Source of the DNA: Fasciolopsis buskii
Lineage: Eukaryota; Platyhelminthes; Trematoda; Plagiorchiida; Fasciolidae
Assembly: GCA_008360955.1 (NCBI GenBank)
Contig: LUCM01005573.1
Span: 201,958-265,957, forward strand
DNA: 64,000 nucleotides
Direction: 5' to 3'
Below, piece after piece: positions 14,401-28,800 of this stretch. The notes beneath the pieces are model-generated. The model was given only the letters and a program-made list of their open reading frames with translations. It was not told where the DNA came from and made no database searches. Position numbers and translations under genes: made by a program. How positions within the stretch are numbered: the stretch's first letter is position 1; the number at the start of each line of letters is the position of its first letter.

Positions 14401-14590
14401 ACAGTCGGTGGTGTCCAAGTGGATAAGGTCATGGACTGCGGACGTGAAGGTCGCCGGTTTGAATCCTCTCATTGCGGGTCGACTTCCCCAATTGGCGGCC
14501 CTCTGATGGCCATGGCCTCCTTCCTGAAAAGTGATGTGCATTTTTATTTCATTAACACAGGAAGTAAATATGGTTAAAGAAAGATAAAAT
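14401..14590 (+). repeat. SINE-A, near full-length copy
   Basis: The tRNA-like head has an A-box TGTCCAAGTGG (14412-14422) and a B-box GGTTTGAATCC (14456-14466), 33 bases apart. The core between them, GGACGTGAAGGTCG, is the family signature. Downstream is a body shared with copies at 41.6, 49.3 and 54.1 kb (TTGGC, GGCCATGGCC, CTTCCTGA.AAGTGATGT, then ATTAACA) and an A-rich tail with GATAAAA. It is a Pol III-type short interspersed element that encodes no protein. A 62-codon open frame runs through it and should not be taken as a gene. Confidence 0.75.
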
Positions 14591-17500
14591 AGAAGATATT
14601 AGTGATAAGTATAAACTTCGATTTGCATTAGAATCTTCCTCTAATCTTGCGCAATGTACACGGAAGACTGACTCATTAAGATCTAAGGTGGTTATTTGAC
14701 AGATCACCATAATTCTTTATTGGGCCCATCATACTCGGCCACTGATTCTAATGAGATCCAAGTCCAAACCGAATAATTGTGACGAAATTTGGACAGGAGT
14801 GCGTCAAGTACCTATGCGTGACGAATGGTAATAACAAATTAAAAAGGTTGTTTTCGTTTCCGACGGAATTGTAACATCAACATGATGCATACTAGCTATA
14901 TCACGAACATTTGAAAGCTGATCTTGGCTTCTGGAGTTTCCACGGAATTTTCAAATTGCTTGTCGTGTACCGTAACACCAGCTGTGCTTGTAATGTAGAT
15001 AAGGCACATGTATAAAATAATTCCATTTACCGGCGCGACATATATCACCACCAGCTGAATTCGTATTTGGTGATCAATTTGTTAGCCATCTGTGGCGGTA
15101 CAGCAAGCGTTAGCAACATGATATTATGACTTTAACGGAAGGGTTTCCCCACAGGACCACAAGTCTACCCACATAAGTTCATAATCCACAAGCGGATCAA
15201 CTACCGGCAAAATGAATCAAGATGAAGTTTATCTGGTGCACCTCAGATTCCAATTAGGTCCAAGATCAGCTGATATTCAGATAAAGAACCGAGATCAGTC
15301 AGCGACCAAGGAATTGCATATGTGTTTGTGTGTATGTTCGCAGCACGCACATATCCGAATACGTTTGCCGGATCGATCTTCGTTCCATGGGCAACGCTGA
15401 ACACAAAATTATTCCTTTTCGCCTGAAGTGGAATGAAGGACTTTAGTAGAGTATGAAGGAAGACAGTACTGAAAATCATCTTGTAAATGCTAAACACTAT
15501 ACCCCCTAACTCATCAGCCAAAATCACGGGAGCAACAGGCAGCTGTCTCTTCCTTGTTGGGAATCATTAGTTGTGTGTGTGACCCAGCACAGTCTGAGAA
15601 AGATGCACACGTGATGCTGGCGAATCCTAACGAGCCCCAGGAAAAAGCTGCGCATGGGTGCAACCCTTGCCCTTGATGAGTGGTACATTGATGTTGCATG
15701 ATAGCCGAGGAGGAATTTTGATGATACCTGAACTACCTTATTTTTTCTGCATTAGGAACAGTAACAGATTTACGGCATGGCAGCTGCAGCTCTATTTGAC
15801 CTGACAGATCTACAGGGGGGTTGCGTAAAAATCTATTTCCCAGTGCGCAGTCTGCAATCCACAACGGATGCACATCCCAAGGAATTATATCCGAAAGATT
15901 TTCGATGCAAGGCTATAAACTATGAACGCCTGGTCGAGATCCAAATGAAGAGTATTAAATCACTGCCAAACAGAGCCCACTAAAAACGTGATCGTAACCC
16001 ACCCGGGTTACGTTTATCTATTATCTGTTGCATCAGTTTCGGTATTTTTGAACAGTTTTATTAGAAGATAAAGTGAGATATGTCTCTCACATTAGTGATT
16101 TATCTCCCTTGGTCACCCCAGAATATGTTTAGAACCTGTTGCTACGTATCAAGGAGTATATAATAATAAGTGAATCGTTATCTCCATGAACAGCGCTGGT
16201 ACAGATATTGAAACATTTTCGATGAGGACCTTCATTTGTCAGAATGGCCCAGGTAGTAGAGGTGATAATGAACCAACGTTTTATTTACCACGAGTAACCA
16301 TTCAGAAGGCAACTTTTCAAAAATACGAAACGGTACCTGCAGTAACCGAAATATCGGCTCATTTTCACCTCTCTCGGTAATCAAGTGCTAGTGGTGAGTT
16401 CATATTGCCAAATAAATCACACACGGCATCGATCATATCATTTAATCTCATAGCTCAGTGTTACGTATTAACAGAAGTAACACTACTTTTTCGGCCGGTT
16501 CAGAAATATCGAATCCTGCTTATACTTAGTTGGCGAAATAAATTTTACCTTGCAAAAACGACTAATTTAATAATAAAATTCACAAACGCTCTGTACTGCG
16601 GTCTAACCGTGGTTAGAAACCATCAAAATTTCAACTCCAACCTGGAGTTCTCACTTTGGACGAATAGTATTGCGAAGGAAACGAAGTCTTCAAGGTAAAC
16701 TTTGCTAATTCCAAAAGATTTGTTGAATTCCTTAGTCCGTCGCTCATCTGTGGTTGATTTCAGCACGGTCGCTGACTGTTAGAACACGGGGAACTGAAGC
16801 AGCTGATGAACCCTTACAACGGTGAAGCATGCGCGCATAGTGTCAAATCGTGTTCTCGTTTGCATTGTTTTAGAGGAGGCCGTAGGGTGAATTACTCCGA
16901 AAACGAAATAACTTGCACTCTCTGCTCTTGTCGAGTAGTGCCTACTACTCGGAAACATGATCGGCTGATGAAGAAAGACAGAATACCAAAAAAATATTTT
17001 CTCCTTAACTCCGTAATCACCGATCCGTTTCAGTTCAGTGGCTTACATATACAATGTCGATTCATAAGCATCACTAAAGCGTGAACTCCTGTGAAGAATT
17101 ACTTGAGAGAAACCGGGTGGATAAAGTAAAGACAAACCGAAGACGGGTCGTCCCCTGATTTTTCAGCTCTACCATCTTACGGTTCACGCAGATGTCAAGC
17201 AGACATCCTGATACGTGTTGTTTGCCTGACTGGTCAACAAACGAAAAGTGGATATGCGTAGACTGCTCTGAGAACCAGGCAGAAGTCATTGAGTTTTGGT
17301 GCAAATGGGGAATTCGGTTTTGTAACTGACAACAGAAATAGAATGTAACCAGAAAGAAAAAGAATGTTCATTCAACATATCACGTCGAAAACGTTTCCCG
17401 GTCAGTGACATAGCGGTAAAATTTAGGGTGTTTCTAGGCTAGAAAATGAACTGATTGAATTTTGCTACATGGCAGACTTCCACTCCAGGTTGACAGAATG

Positions 17501-19714
17501 AAACTTATTCGGCGTGAAAATTAAGCTAAAACAAGTACTCTAGTGTGATATCAGGTACCAACTAGGGTTGTACCTACAGAATTACTCATCGACGACAATC
17601 TCAATTTGTTTTTGTCCCTAGTCCGGAATAAAATACCATCAGACTAGCCAACAGCTATGTTTGATTTTAGTTTGCTCTCGTGTTCTACTGTTCGTGTTTA
17701 CCCCAAAACAACAAGTTGCAAAAAACAATTAAAATTTATCACATACGAGGCGTATGAATATTGTTATGTCATACGATTCATTTCGCCCGATTTAAATAAT
17801 AATTATTCGACACAGTTGAAATTAAACTCACCCCACATTTTTTCGGAGAAAAAATGAATTTACAAAAATTGCCTTTGTTCACTTAATCATTTTTTACAGA
17901 TATACAAGGTATTATGGAATACTACTCTCTGTAATCGCATTTTTCTTAAATGAAGCTGACTGAATCAGTTAAAATTTATTATACCTTGAGCGTTTTATTC
18001 CCACATGCACTCCACCTTAGCCAACAAGGTCAGTTCATTAGCACGTCCTGTTGCTGGCTGGTGGTTGGAATATAACCACGAAATCCCAGTGAATTGCATT
18101 GAATCTCCAAAATTGTAACGACCCTCTCCTGTCCCCGAAAATCCGACCAGACTGACGAATATAATGTTCCGATCCTGATTTGAATTTAACTAGTTCTACC
18201 GCTTTCAAAGGGCAAACTGACTGCGTCAGCAACCGATGCCTTTTTACCTTAATGACTAGTATCGAACAAAGAACGGCGGTAATCTGGGCGACCTCGAAAA
18301 CGGAAAGTGAAGTGATCCGGGTTCATCTACAGCGAGCTCCGCGTCACCAAATGTGTTTCTGCAACCGAAGAGACTGATATTGGTAGTAATCCAAATTTTG
18401 AAGCAATGTCCGGGATCCATCATGCCAGTCTTCGACGAAACTAAATTACAGTGATGGCGCATGACGAATTAACTTCATTTTTCCTGCCCTTAAGCTTAAC
18501 CGTTAATCAAAAAATGAAGCTTTTCTTCTCAGTATTATGTTTGCATACAGATGGATGAACAAAAGTTTGTTCCTCCATCCGTATGCGATGGGAAGAAGAA
18601 CCAATAGTTTCGGGCCTTGTGTCCTCTTTCTGAAGGTTAGTCTTGCCTGACCGACAAAAATCCCACGACGAATCACCATGTGATTCATAAATGGATTTAT
18701 CATCCATTCACATTCCTAACTATTCAAATGAGATTCTAGTGAAAAAGAAAAAAGCTCATCAGTCTTAAGTGCTCAGAGGAATAGACTAACTTTTCCCAAG
18801 TGTCGATTCTCAAAAACGGCAACAAAGCGCTACGGGCTAACATGAATCATGATTGTTGAAGTGTCGGGTAAATGATGACTACTGATTTCACTCAAGACAA
18901 ATGCATATAATGCCGGCTGATTGATGGCTTCCTGTCACTGAATAAAGGAATACAAATGAGTTCCAATTTGACTGCAAATTTAAAATCCTTCGTGATAATT
19001 CAAATGTGCGCAACTGACAACCTCTGGTTGTGGTGATTACAGCAAGATAAAAATCTACGGTATCTTGGTTCTCTAAAGAAAACCAAAGGAATAGCAATTT
19101 TAGTGGAACTCATCCGGTAAGGTCATCCCGGAAACCAACAAAACAGGAAACTGTGACCGAAGGAATTTAACCCCTAACCAACAAAACGCACACCAGTTGA
19201 TCTTCTGCAATATGCATCAGTTAGAAAATAATTCTTAGTTAGCCGAAATCTACGAAAAACAGTCACATGACTATATGGATTTCAGGTCAAACTTCCATCC
19301 TATAAGCCCTAGTACTGGCCTTAACGGACCAAAATATCCCAAGAAAAATATCCCATGTCAAATAATGCGAACGCACTCGTGATTTTTGAAGGAGAAAGTT
19401 GCAAAACAGTATCAGTGAAAAAACTCAGCAAAGTTATTTCTTTGAAAAATGGTTCCAAAGTAAATAAAAAAAATTCAAGAGGAAACATTCTGGGAATTTA
19501 AACCATCAGAACTCATAAACCAAGGATTATTGTCGCTTATTGTTCTGTCGTATTCTTTGACATGCAGGACTGGAATAATATGGTTAAGAGCTTGCTAATT
19601 AGTCGAGTATCATACGCAGTAGAGAACTTATTCTCCTATTATTCGTGACATGCAGAGTGGCAGAAAATCTCCTCTGAAATGAAGTACGAAATTTCCAATG
19701 AAATCGTTCGTTTG
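14591..19714. other. No supported gene; one ATG-started small frame
   Basis: Many short frames occur but none carries a recognisable motif. The small frame at 15777-15983 is listed separately because its ATG context and an upstream acceptor-like site are good. Frames at 16186-16380 and 16405-16698 are open but unremarkable. The stretch may be intronic. Confidence 0.5.
15777..15983 (+). CDS. Candidate small open frame, unknown product
   Basis: A 68-residue frame starts at an ATG in a good animal context (GGC before ATGGC) and begins MAAAALFDLTDL. A pyrimidine-rich stretch ending in ATTAG lies about 20 bases upstream (15740-15755), which could be a splice acceptor placing this ATG in a first coding exon, and GTAAAA at 15825 could be a donor. 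No family is recognised, there is no signal peptide or membrane segment, and the frame is short enough to be chance. It is listed only because start context and acceptor coincide. Confidence 0.12.
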   Translation: MAAAALFDLTDLQGGCVKIYFPVRSLQSTTDAHPKELYPKDFRCKAINYERLVEIQMKSIKSLPNRAH

Positions 19715-19740
19715 TTTATATATATATATATGTATATATA
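19715..19740. repeat. (TA)n microsatellite
   Basis: About thirteen TA units interrupted once by TG. It is a simple sequence repeat. Confidence 0.9.
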
Positions 19741-19744
19741 CTGC

Positions 19745-19800
19745 TTGCGTACCTTCAGTATCAAAACCAGCATGAAGCTTGGGTTCAATCTGATATTTTT
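19745..19800 (+). repeat. Possible decayed SINE-A core
   Basis: ATGAAGCTTGGGTTCAATCTG resembles the family core (GTGAAGGTCGCGGGTTCGAATCC) with a one-base B-box deletion. No A-box or tail was identified. Confidence 0.2.
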
Positions 19801-22800
19801 GCTTGTTTTGGCATATTATTTTTTTCTTTCTAACGTCAGCGGAATGTAACTGGTAATCCGGTCTGAGCTTAGACTTCGCGATGGTGTTCCTATGCTTTTT
19901 AAATTTGTGCAGATCTGAATGACTTCACATGAACTTAGATATATAAAATTTCAAATAAAATTCGATCGAGGTGCCACTTAATTGGCCTTAAATGTGACGG
20001 TGCGTGCATTTGAACACATTATTCACTCTAGTTCATTCAGCAAACCATACATATACAAGTAATGTTTTCTTAAAAGCCATTGCTGGTAATTTTAAATTAC
20101 CAAAGCTGCATTAATGAGCAGACATTATCTATAATAGCATCAGATGCTCAGTGTTTATGTGGACAAATTATTCCAATTTTTAACTACTTGCTAATATAAT
20201 TATTATTTTTATTACTATTACTATTCGGTCACTTTACCCCACCCAGTATCTATAACATATTGTATTTAGCCAGTTGCGAATCGCCGAAAAAGCTTGATTG
20301 TTACAATGTTCTCTAAATTTTCGATCACACTTATTGATTTTTGCATGTAGTCACTAGATTGTTCACTAATGGTTTACTTGTTATCTCATCTACGACTGCT
20401 TGCTCGTGGTAGCTATTTGTGTTAAATATACCGCTGATTGCATTCACACCTTGCTGCGAGAATGAACATAACGCTCATGTCTCAAACTCGAACTTGAATT
20501 CTGATAGGCCACCCTAATCATTCAGTAATCATCATTTGTGGTGCCATTCATTCGTTTAGTAAATTAATCAGAAGTTGCATCGCACTACGTAAAATTTTAA
20601 AAATGCAATTCATTGTCATTTGTTTCCCGAACTCTTTTGGTGGCATTCTTAGAGAATTAAACCAAACGATCATTTGCAGCATGTTTGCTGTCATATAAGA
20701 TGTACACTTCGATTAGTTCATTTCCGTTCTCGACGATGCACGTGCTTCCTAGTGCGTAAGATCACCTGGATGGAAGAAACTAGCCCTCTGAAGTGGAAAA
20801 AATATTTTATCATAAGCAGTCGATTTTGGGGGAAGAACCACTAGGCAGATCAAACCTTTTGTCCAAAGGAGTTCATTCTTTGTGACAGAGTTGTCAGGAA
20901 ATATTACCGCAATCACACACAACAGTTTGTATCATGCAAGCACACGAGCATGATGCATTAACATTAGCGTGTTTTGATCCACATTACATTATTATTCTGG
21001 CTAGAACATAGTAGGAAGGACGTGAACTTATTGATATAGTGCTTTGAACTTTAGTGACCTATCCGAGATGAATAGCGTGGAATGTACTTGTTATTCATTG
21101 CCTTATATCATTGAAAAAGTTGTTCTTTGTTCACTCTAAAACACTGCATTAGGACCGGTCAGTGTTATTCAACCATTCTGAGTTCCTTCTTCTTTTTTTC
21201 GTACACATTACTGTCCAGTTTCTTGTGGTTAGCATATTCCCATGCCCAAAATGTACAGACTTATTCAAGGTAAATGTTTGTATATACCACTGTTAGCTAA
21301 ATTTGACAGGGTTTCATGGTGCAGCATATGATAAGTGAACTACATGCCGGTGCATTACTGTCGTGAAAGCTAGCTCTTTTGTTCTGTACGGCTATTTTTG
21401 GATCAACTCTCAATGGTCGGGCGGGAATGCTACTGTATATCTTCACAGCAATGAAATGATAACGTTGCTTCAGAATCGAAATACTTGCGCCAAGATGATG
21501 AAGCATTTTGGACCTCTGTGACGTGAAACACAGCAAACAAGCACTGTTGCTGATTCATCCGGCCTAATTGGACTGAAGACCAATGAACAGCTGCGGCGGT
21601 TTCCACCGTGTCCCAACAAGCGTCACACAAGGGCAAAACTGTCATTTATTTCGGAGTTAGGCGTAAAACAGGGATATTTCCACGTAATACCAATTACTGA
21701 TATAATTAATGAACGGCATTGGCTAGTTCAAGCTCCTTCTAAAGTTGGTAACAAATACTGAATTGAGCAACAATCGAAGCTTTCCGAAAGCTGACTTTGG
21801 TCATGTCACTTTAAGAACACCAGTTCTCGTCCGATCGTTGACGCCCGGTTTGTACTTTCACGGGTGAACGGCCAGGAACACCAAATGTTACTAGCACCTC
21901 TTTGATCGGCGATGGCCATGTGCATAACGTTGTGGCTCCCAGGGACGAATGCCGCAAGTTCGCCTCCCGAAGACGGTAACTTTCTCAGCCAGCAGCCTGA
22001 TAACGGCCGTCACATTCTTCCAGAGATGAACGTTTACCTAACAATAATAACAGAATCGAGATGACTTCTATTATATTCTAGCCTAATCGTGAGCATCTTA
22101 CAGCCTATTGTCCCTGGATTTAGACATTTTTCTACTTTATATCATGACCCTTGTTGTTCGATGAATGCGGTTTCTTCCACAAACGAATCAGTAGACTGAC
22201 GGATACTAGGTTAACAGTCAACGTGAACTTCAAGTCTGGTTGCACTGAACTCATCACTTATTGTCAATGGTCACTCGGCCAGCTAGGAGAATCGCCGTTC
22301 ACCTTTATTGGGGCTTGACACTCTTGTTGTAAAAGTGAAATAACAATCATTGACATCAGCATGACCTATGGGAACATACTGCCCACACCGAATTCTCAGG
22401 TTTAGTTCGTTTTATAGACAGCTTTTCGAAGTATAGTCGTGACAACAAACACATTCTAGGCGCGAATTACTGCGGAGAAGAAAGCTTATTTTACAGCCAA
22501 CCTCTGTAATGAGGTAGCAAATCAAATTAAGCACCACATAATCGCCAAAACCTCAGTAGTACCATATGATAGAATACTATTTAGTCACGGTACAAGAGGT
22601 TGCTTCTAAACGTTCATAAGAGAAGGAACACATTACAATTTGCAGAAACCCTTCTGATTCGTTTCCTCGAAACAGTTAGAACCACAGAATGAAATCAACA
22701 CTGGAAATATCAAGCCAAACCGTACGGAGAGAGAGGGGATAACGACACAGATGAGCATACAAAGGGTGGAAAACCGTGCTTTTAGTGTTCACCACAGAAT

Positions 22801-25800
22801 GCGTGGCTGGCTTTACAACGTGTTCGTTTAATTGTCCATAACGTTGAATTTCACTGTGCTACTTGTTCTACTTCCGGTTGATTGATGCACAACTCCGTGA
22901 CAAGTTGCACCCTTTCTTTCTGGGCAAAGAAGTACGCATGCAGTGGAAATCAACGGGTTACTTGAACCTAGTCCCCCTCAGGGCACGTGCGCCGCTAAAC
23001 AAGAGAAAATTTAAAAAAATGATTTATAAGTGTAACGGCGAATGAGAGTCCAACTGATTTAAACGAGCATTAAGAAAAACCGTGCCGTCTTTCGTGGGTC
23101 TGGGGAGTTTCGGACTACTACAGTAATTTTTCGACCATGAGGTTTGCCCTTCAAATGACACTTCATATTAGGGCAATAAAAAATGTCCTTGTAAAACAGC
23201 AAACCTCCAGCAAAACAGTTATTTACGGTACTCGATTGTGATGAAATGAATGAGATTATCAGATATTGACTCCAAGAGAACAGTGATAATTCCTTTCAGC
23301 ATTCAAGACCCAGTTTCTTTCCGAGTTTTTCGGTAACTGATAGATTTCTCCTCTAAACGGGACAATCTGTATTGCCTGAAATTAATTTGCATGCTAGACT
23401 GCACTGTGAGATCAGATAAATCAAGATACCTCAAACAGCTAGCCGTGGTCGTTCGTTAAGCCAGATAGAGATTATAATTGATTAACTAAATCGTCAGAGA
23501 CTTGCTGAAAGTTTCTGATTAGCAAGGCTCTTGAAGTAAACTGTCAACTGTCCGACAGAGAATGGCTATAAATTTTTCTCAGTTGAAAGTTGGTATCATT
23601 TACGGCATGTAACCAGTCGGATCGACCATTCTACAGAAATGATATTGCACACGTACGAGAAATGTCGACTTTGTGAACAAACATATTTAAGTCAACTGAA
23701 AGAGAAAAAACAACGGACCTTTGTTGGTAGTGATAGTAATGATTATTTTTCATTTGAAATGTTCATGACCAAAGCGACCTTGAAGCTTTTGGTGTTGGCT
23801 TTCATACTATATTACTATAAGCAATTGGTTTACTAATAGCCAAATTCCGAGTTCGATTCTGTCATGCTGTTTCACCGTTGAAAATGGTATTCATTGAAAT
23901 CGCACTGCCTAATATTTCTTTTGAAAACGAAACGATTTTGCAGGAAGGAAATTTACCTGAAGTGAATAGTTGCTTCCAGTGGTATTTTAATCCCTCCGCA
24001 GGGTCAGCTATCTGTTTTCAGAAAGTCTATTTGGCTTTCCTGGGGAATGTGATATACCCATTTACCCCATGAAGATCACTTGTGGACCAGAGCTATCACA
24101 TCGATTCTTCTCTGTCAGTCATAAAGGTAGTAACTACAGACAGAAAATATACGAAAACGACTGAAGCGTACCCAACGGTATTTCTGAAGTGATCCTATAA
24201 TACGGTGGAATGATATCCTCAACAATACCCATGCTGTGTTTATAATGTTGAGACAAGAGGGTAAGTAAAAACAGTTTAGAGTAAAAACATTAGAGAGATT
24301 GGGAATTAAGTTGAACAAGCCTATTTTTGGGTTTCATAGACGCATCCTGTACTCCGAGTGAGATGTTGCCCGAAGGACAATTAGAACTAGTCATTCCTTG
24401 ACATCACGGAAGGATACGAAACGTTTCGGTACTTACATGTCAAACTCTGCTTGATATTTACAAGATCTACCTATGGGATAATTATACACAAGTCAGGTGA
24501 GACATCTGCTTTTTACTCCCTAACAGAAATGTATTCAGCAACACGCCAGTAGCAAAACAACAACTATCATATATAAGCAAAATATTTTAGGCAGCAAGAA
24601 CAGTTTACTTTCTGTTTCGATTTTTTTCTAGAAAAAACAGAACACCAGAAAGCAGAAATACACATATGCATAAACGAAGATATGCGTGATTAGCTATCCC
24701 ACTCCGTAATGGAACTACTTTCAGACTTTTGTGCCTTTACGATTCTTGTCCATGCTGTATGGTTCCCAGAAAGTGAAACCCAAGGAAAAAACGGGGAAAC
24801 TGAACTAAACCGAATTAATCAGTTTAACTTTCGGAAAAATACCTAAGCAAAAATAGCAATACAGGAGAAACGCAGACAACTAACTGAATGTCCATTTCTA
24901 CACACTACTATTCTAATAGCCGGTTGAAGTAGCTCGTGGTGTTTTTTTCATTTCTTTCGCACTGAACTACACAAATCCTTCTGATAAAACAAACACTCGG
25001 TTATCAAAACGGAGAAAACAACTCAATCAGCCTGAAATTCTTCTTGTATGCTTCTCATTACTTAACTAACAATTCATTCGTCGGTGCTGCTTGATGGTAG
25101 TCCCGTTAACGAGGTGACCTGAAACCGGCTGCTCGAATGGTGTTCGTTGGAAATTTCCTTTCACAGATGGGCTGAGAAAAAACAATCCGTGGTCTTTTTT
25201 GTCATAACAAAATAGGCGTTCCTAATGAGCTATAATACGTGATGCGATATGTCGACTTGATCTGATATAAGGACCCACAGTTGGACACGTTCATTACGGA
25301 TGTGGCATATGTTTTGTGTACAGTTTGACTGATCTGAGTATTAGCCATAGGCTTGCTTCAGAAGTTACACCGTACATGTCCAGATACGCGTCCGCAAACG
25401 TTGAAACCAGAAATAGCTAATTAAACGAGCTACGGGTCCTTCAATCACACATTTCGTGGATGTTTGAAGTTAGTCTAAACATTTTGTGTACCAATTTGTC
25501 GTGGCTCGAAAGAAAATGGACATGCTTACTGGGAGAATGACATTGGAAAATCATTAACAAACAAACCATTAGACATTTCTTTTACCACGAATTTCTGATT
25601 GCTTAGTTCAGTCTCCAGTACCCGAACTTTTCAGCATCACCTAGAAACATTTATTTGTTTCCCAAAAGATGACGACGACGTTATCCACTTGGCAGAAAGT
25701 AACACATTTGACGGCTAGGGCTAATATGGAATAATGATCAGAATCAATTGCAAAAGCGTTTGGAGCTCTCCGGCCTTCCTGTATCCTTTGACGTTATGAT

Positions 25801-28800
25801 ACTACTTCTGAAGGCAGTGCGGCAATGATACAACTCACTCAATTCTCGCGTTTCAACGATTCGCAGCGCCAACGTTTAATTCGAAGAGCCAAATCTAGTG
25901 TTCTCGCTAAACTTGACTGCTATACAATTATAACCAATCCGGGAAGCCGTGAAAAACCTTTATCTAGCTGTTTTCTTCATTACCCTAATCGACAAAAGGG
26001 CAACGATTGTAACCCTAATTTGGGGCGGCAATAAATCAGAGCACTGCGTTCACAACAGTGTTGTCGTTAATTTAAACGAGGTCATGCAATAGATGATCAA
26101 CTAAGCAAAGAAAGTGACGAGTTTTATATCCAAGCACAATCATTCTTAGTTCAGTCATCAAGCCGGGTAAATTGGCTGACGCTAAGCGATGTCGCCTCAT
26201 TCCTTAAAGTGGCAACTATTTTTGTTGCTTGGCTGATTTTCCTACGCAGTTGTCAATTTAGGAATAGAATTTGTAGACAGACAAGCACTAAAGATATGCA
26301 TAAAAAATTTTATGAATCCTAATGAGATTAGTTAGTCTAAAAAAATCAAAAAATCGACAAGAAAACAAAGAAAAATATTGCTGGTGATATATGAAGGGTA
26401 ATAAACAAGCCCTAATATAAATTCTCATTGCGCCTTGCCTTTAAACTGGTTTGATTTAGCTCGTAATTTGGACTGAAATACTTGTGTAAAACGTTTGTCT
26501 TTAAACCATTTCCATCTTTTCCTTTTACACGTGGTAATCGTTCCGTAAGTGTACCAAACCACTGCATTCTTTCCGTTGTTCATCAGTACACTTGATACAA
26601 TTGTGTGGGTTGTTTGTTGCTTGGGATTTGATCTCGCTGAGGTCGAAGGCGTCACGCAGCGGGTTCAGTTCTGTCATAAGCCGCACGTTCCAAGTTTCAG
26701 ACATTTACATCCCGCCAACCGGCCGGAGGATTATGCTGAGCCAAGGGGAATCTAATCAGATGTCACTCTCCACTTCACCTCTTTTATATCAGTTTACTTA
26801 CAGTTGCCGTGACACTTACACTGACTGGCAAGACAGACCGAAAATTTTAACGATGGATATCAGAATCTATTCCCAAGTGGCCAGTCAGATCGATGCCGTA
26901 TAACACACCAGACTTCTATTCTGATCTTGACCTGCGATCTTCAATCGCAAAACGTTTGATTACAACCAGACAAGCAGTTGACCCCAGTTCAACTTTTAAA
27001 CCATTCCTATGCAATATTGATAGGAAGACTTTAGCTTTCAGGCAATACTAAATCCAAATTTTGTATTAATATACTCACGTCTAAAACCGCAGTCTGGTTT
27101 TCGCTGATCGGCACTAGGGACAGTCCAAATACTAAGGAATGATGCATCTTTAAAACTTGAAAATCATTTTAGTAACTGGTACGGAACTTGTAGAAGCCTC
27201 AAGCCATAAATATTATGTGCCAAGACAGAATGAGATTTCGAGAAAGGGTTGCCATAAGATATTTCATTAATCTAACAGGGCGTAGCTTTTTTGTCAGCAT
27301 GTTAAGTTGAGTAGTCATCTTTCATCGAATATGAACACCTTCCTTTGACGACGGATACGGATGAAGGCCCGTCGACGGTGGGAGATAAGAGATCACTTAC
27401 TTTCATGTCTAGCTCCACTTGGAATGTCCTCAACCTAGTTATTCCGTATCTCATCCAAAGCCGTTGGTAAGCTGTGAATGCAACAAACAAAAAGCAATGG
27501 GAAAATGGAGAGGCACCATAGACCACTCCAGGCCAAACAGGGAAGAATCAGTAACATTTCCCCAATTATTTATGTTTACTGTTAACAATATTCTGAAATG
27601 TTCTTCAACTGATCTGTTGAGATCTCGTTTGCATGACTGGGACGGGTGGTCCATTCTACATGGACACATTTGCGCGTACCTATTGTAAGGTGGTCTGATT
27701 ACGCACGCGTAGCTAGGTAGTCTGCAAGTATACGTGCTTTTATGAGGTCTTATGAGGCACAGCCGTGCATTCACACAATTCCGAACACTTTTGACAAAAG
27801 ATTTGAACAATTTTGAAACAATTGCGCAATAACTCATAAAGCAATGAAGCGTGCTGTTTTCGTTGTTACCTTGGATTTTTCTACTTTCACAATAATCTGT
27901 TAAAACGTAAAGGAATAAAAAATCCGATGATAAATTTACTGATAAGCTGTAACAGCGTCATCAACTTTGAATGTCACCATTTACCAGCACTAGAAACTTT
28001 ATTGACCGCATTAAATTAAAAATATTCGTCTAACAGTCAAAGGCATATTGGACATATTGGATCGGTGTTCCAACAAGAGAATTTCGTAACGCTAACAATA
28101 AATCCTCCACTCAGTCAATCAGAATGTTCGGGACTGATTTCTTCTCAACTTTTCTTTGTGATTAGTCGACAGCCCAGTGGAATTGCTTAGACTAGAAAGC
28201 TGGACTAATTGACCGGTATTTTACAAATTTTGGCTCCTCAACCTTGAAAGTGTACTGCTTCCGCGAAGCTCAGAGCTGATTTTCTTTATAGTATTGTAAC
28301 TTCAGTCTACCGTACAACAATCATGCTTACTGGCATTGAAAAAGCTATAGTTGTCGCACAATGGACAGCATTCAATCATTATTCTTCACTTATCAATCTC
28401 TCAGAGTCAAATAAACACATTATTTATGCCTTCGTTTGCCTACCTTTATTAGTTACATTTATTTGCATTCACAGTTGAACTCGCTTTCTCCTGGTTGCCT
28501 TCCGTCTGACACTCGCTGATCAACAACTCAATGCTAATGTAAGAAAGTCATACAACCGGATATGGGGCTCAAAATGATGTTCTTTCTTTGGGAAAATGAT
28601 TCAATTCCCAACGTTTCGATCAAAGACGGTAGTTCGGGAATCATTCCCAACTGCCAAATTTACCAAAGGTTTTCGCTTACATCAGAACTACGAACCATAA
28701 CTCAATCATTAATGTAGCGGTTTGGCTGAAGGTTGCAATTTTGATTCTGATTGTGTAGGGATCGATTTTCGTTGATTCGGTCACTAGATTCAACTTATGA

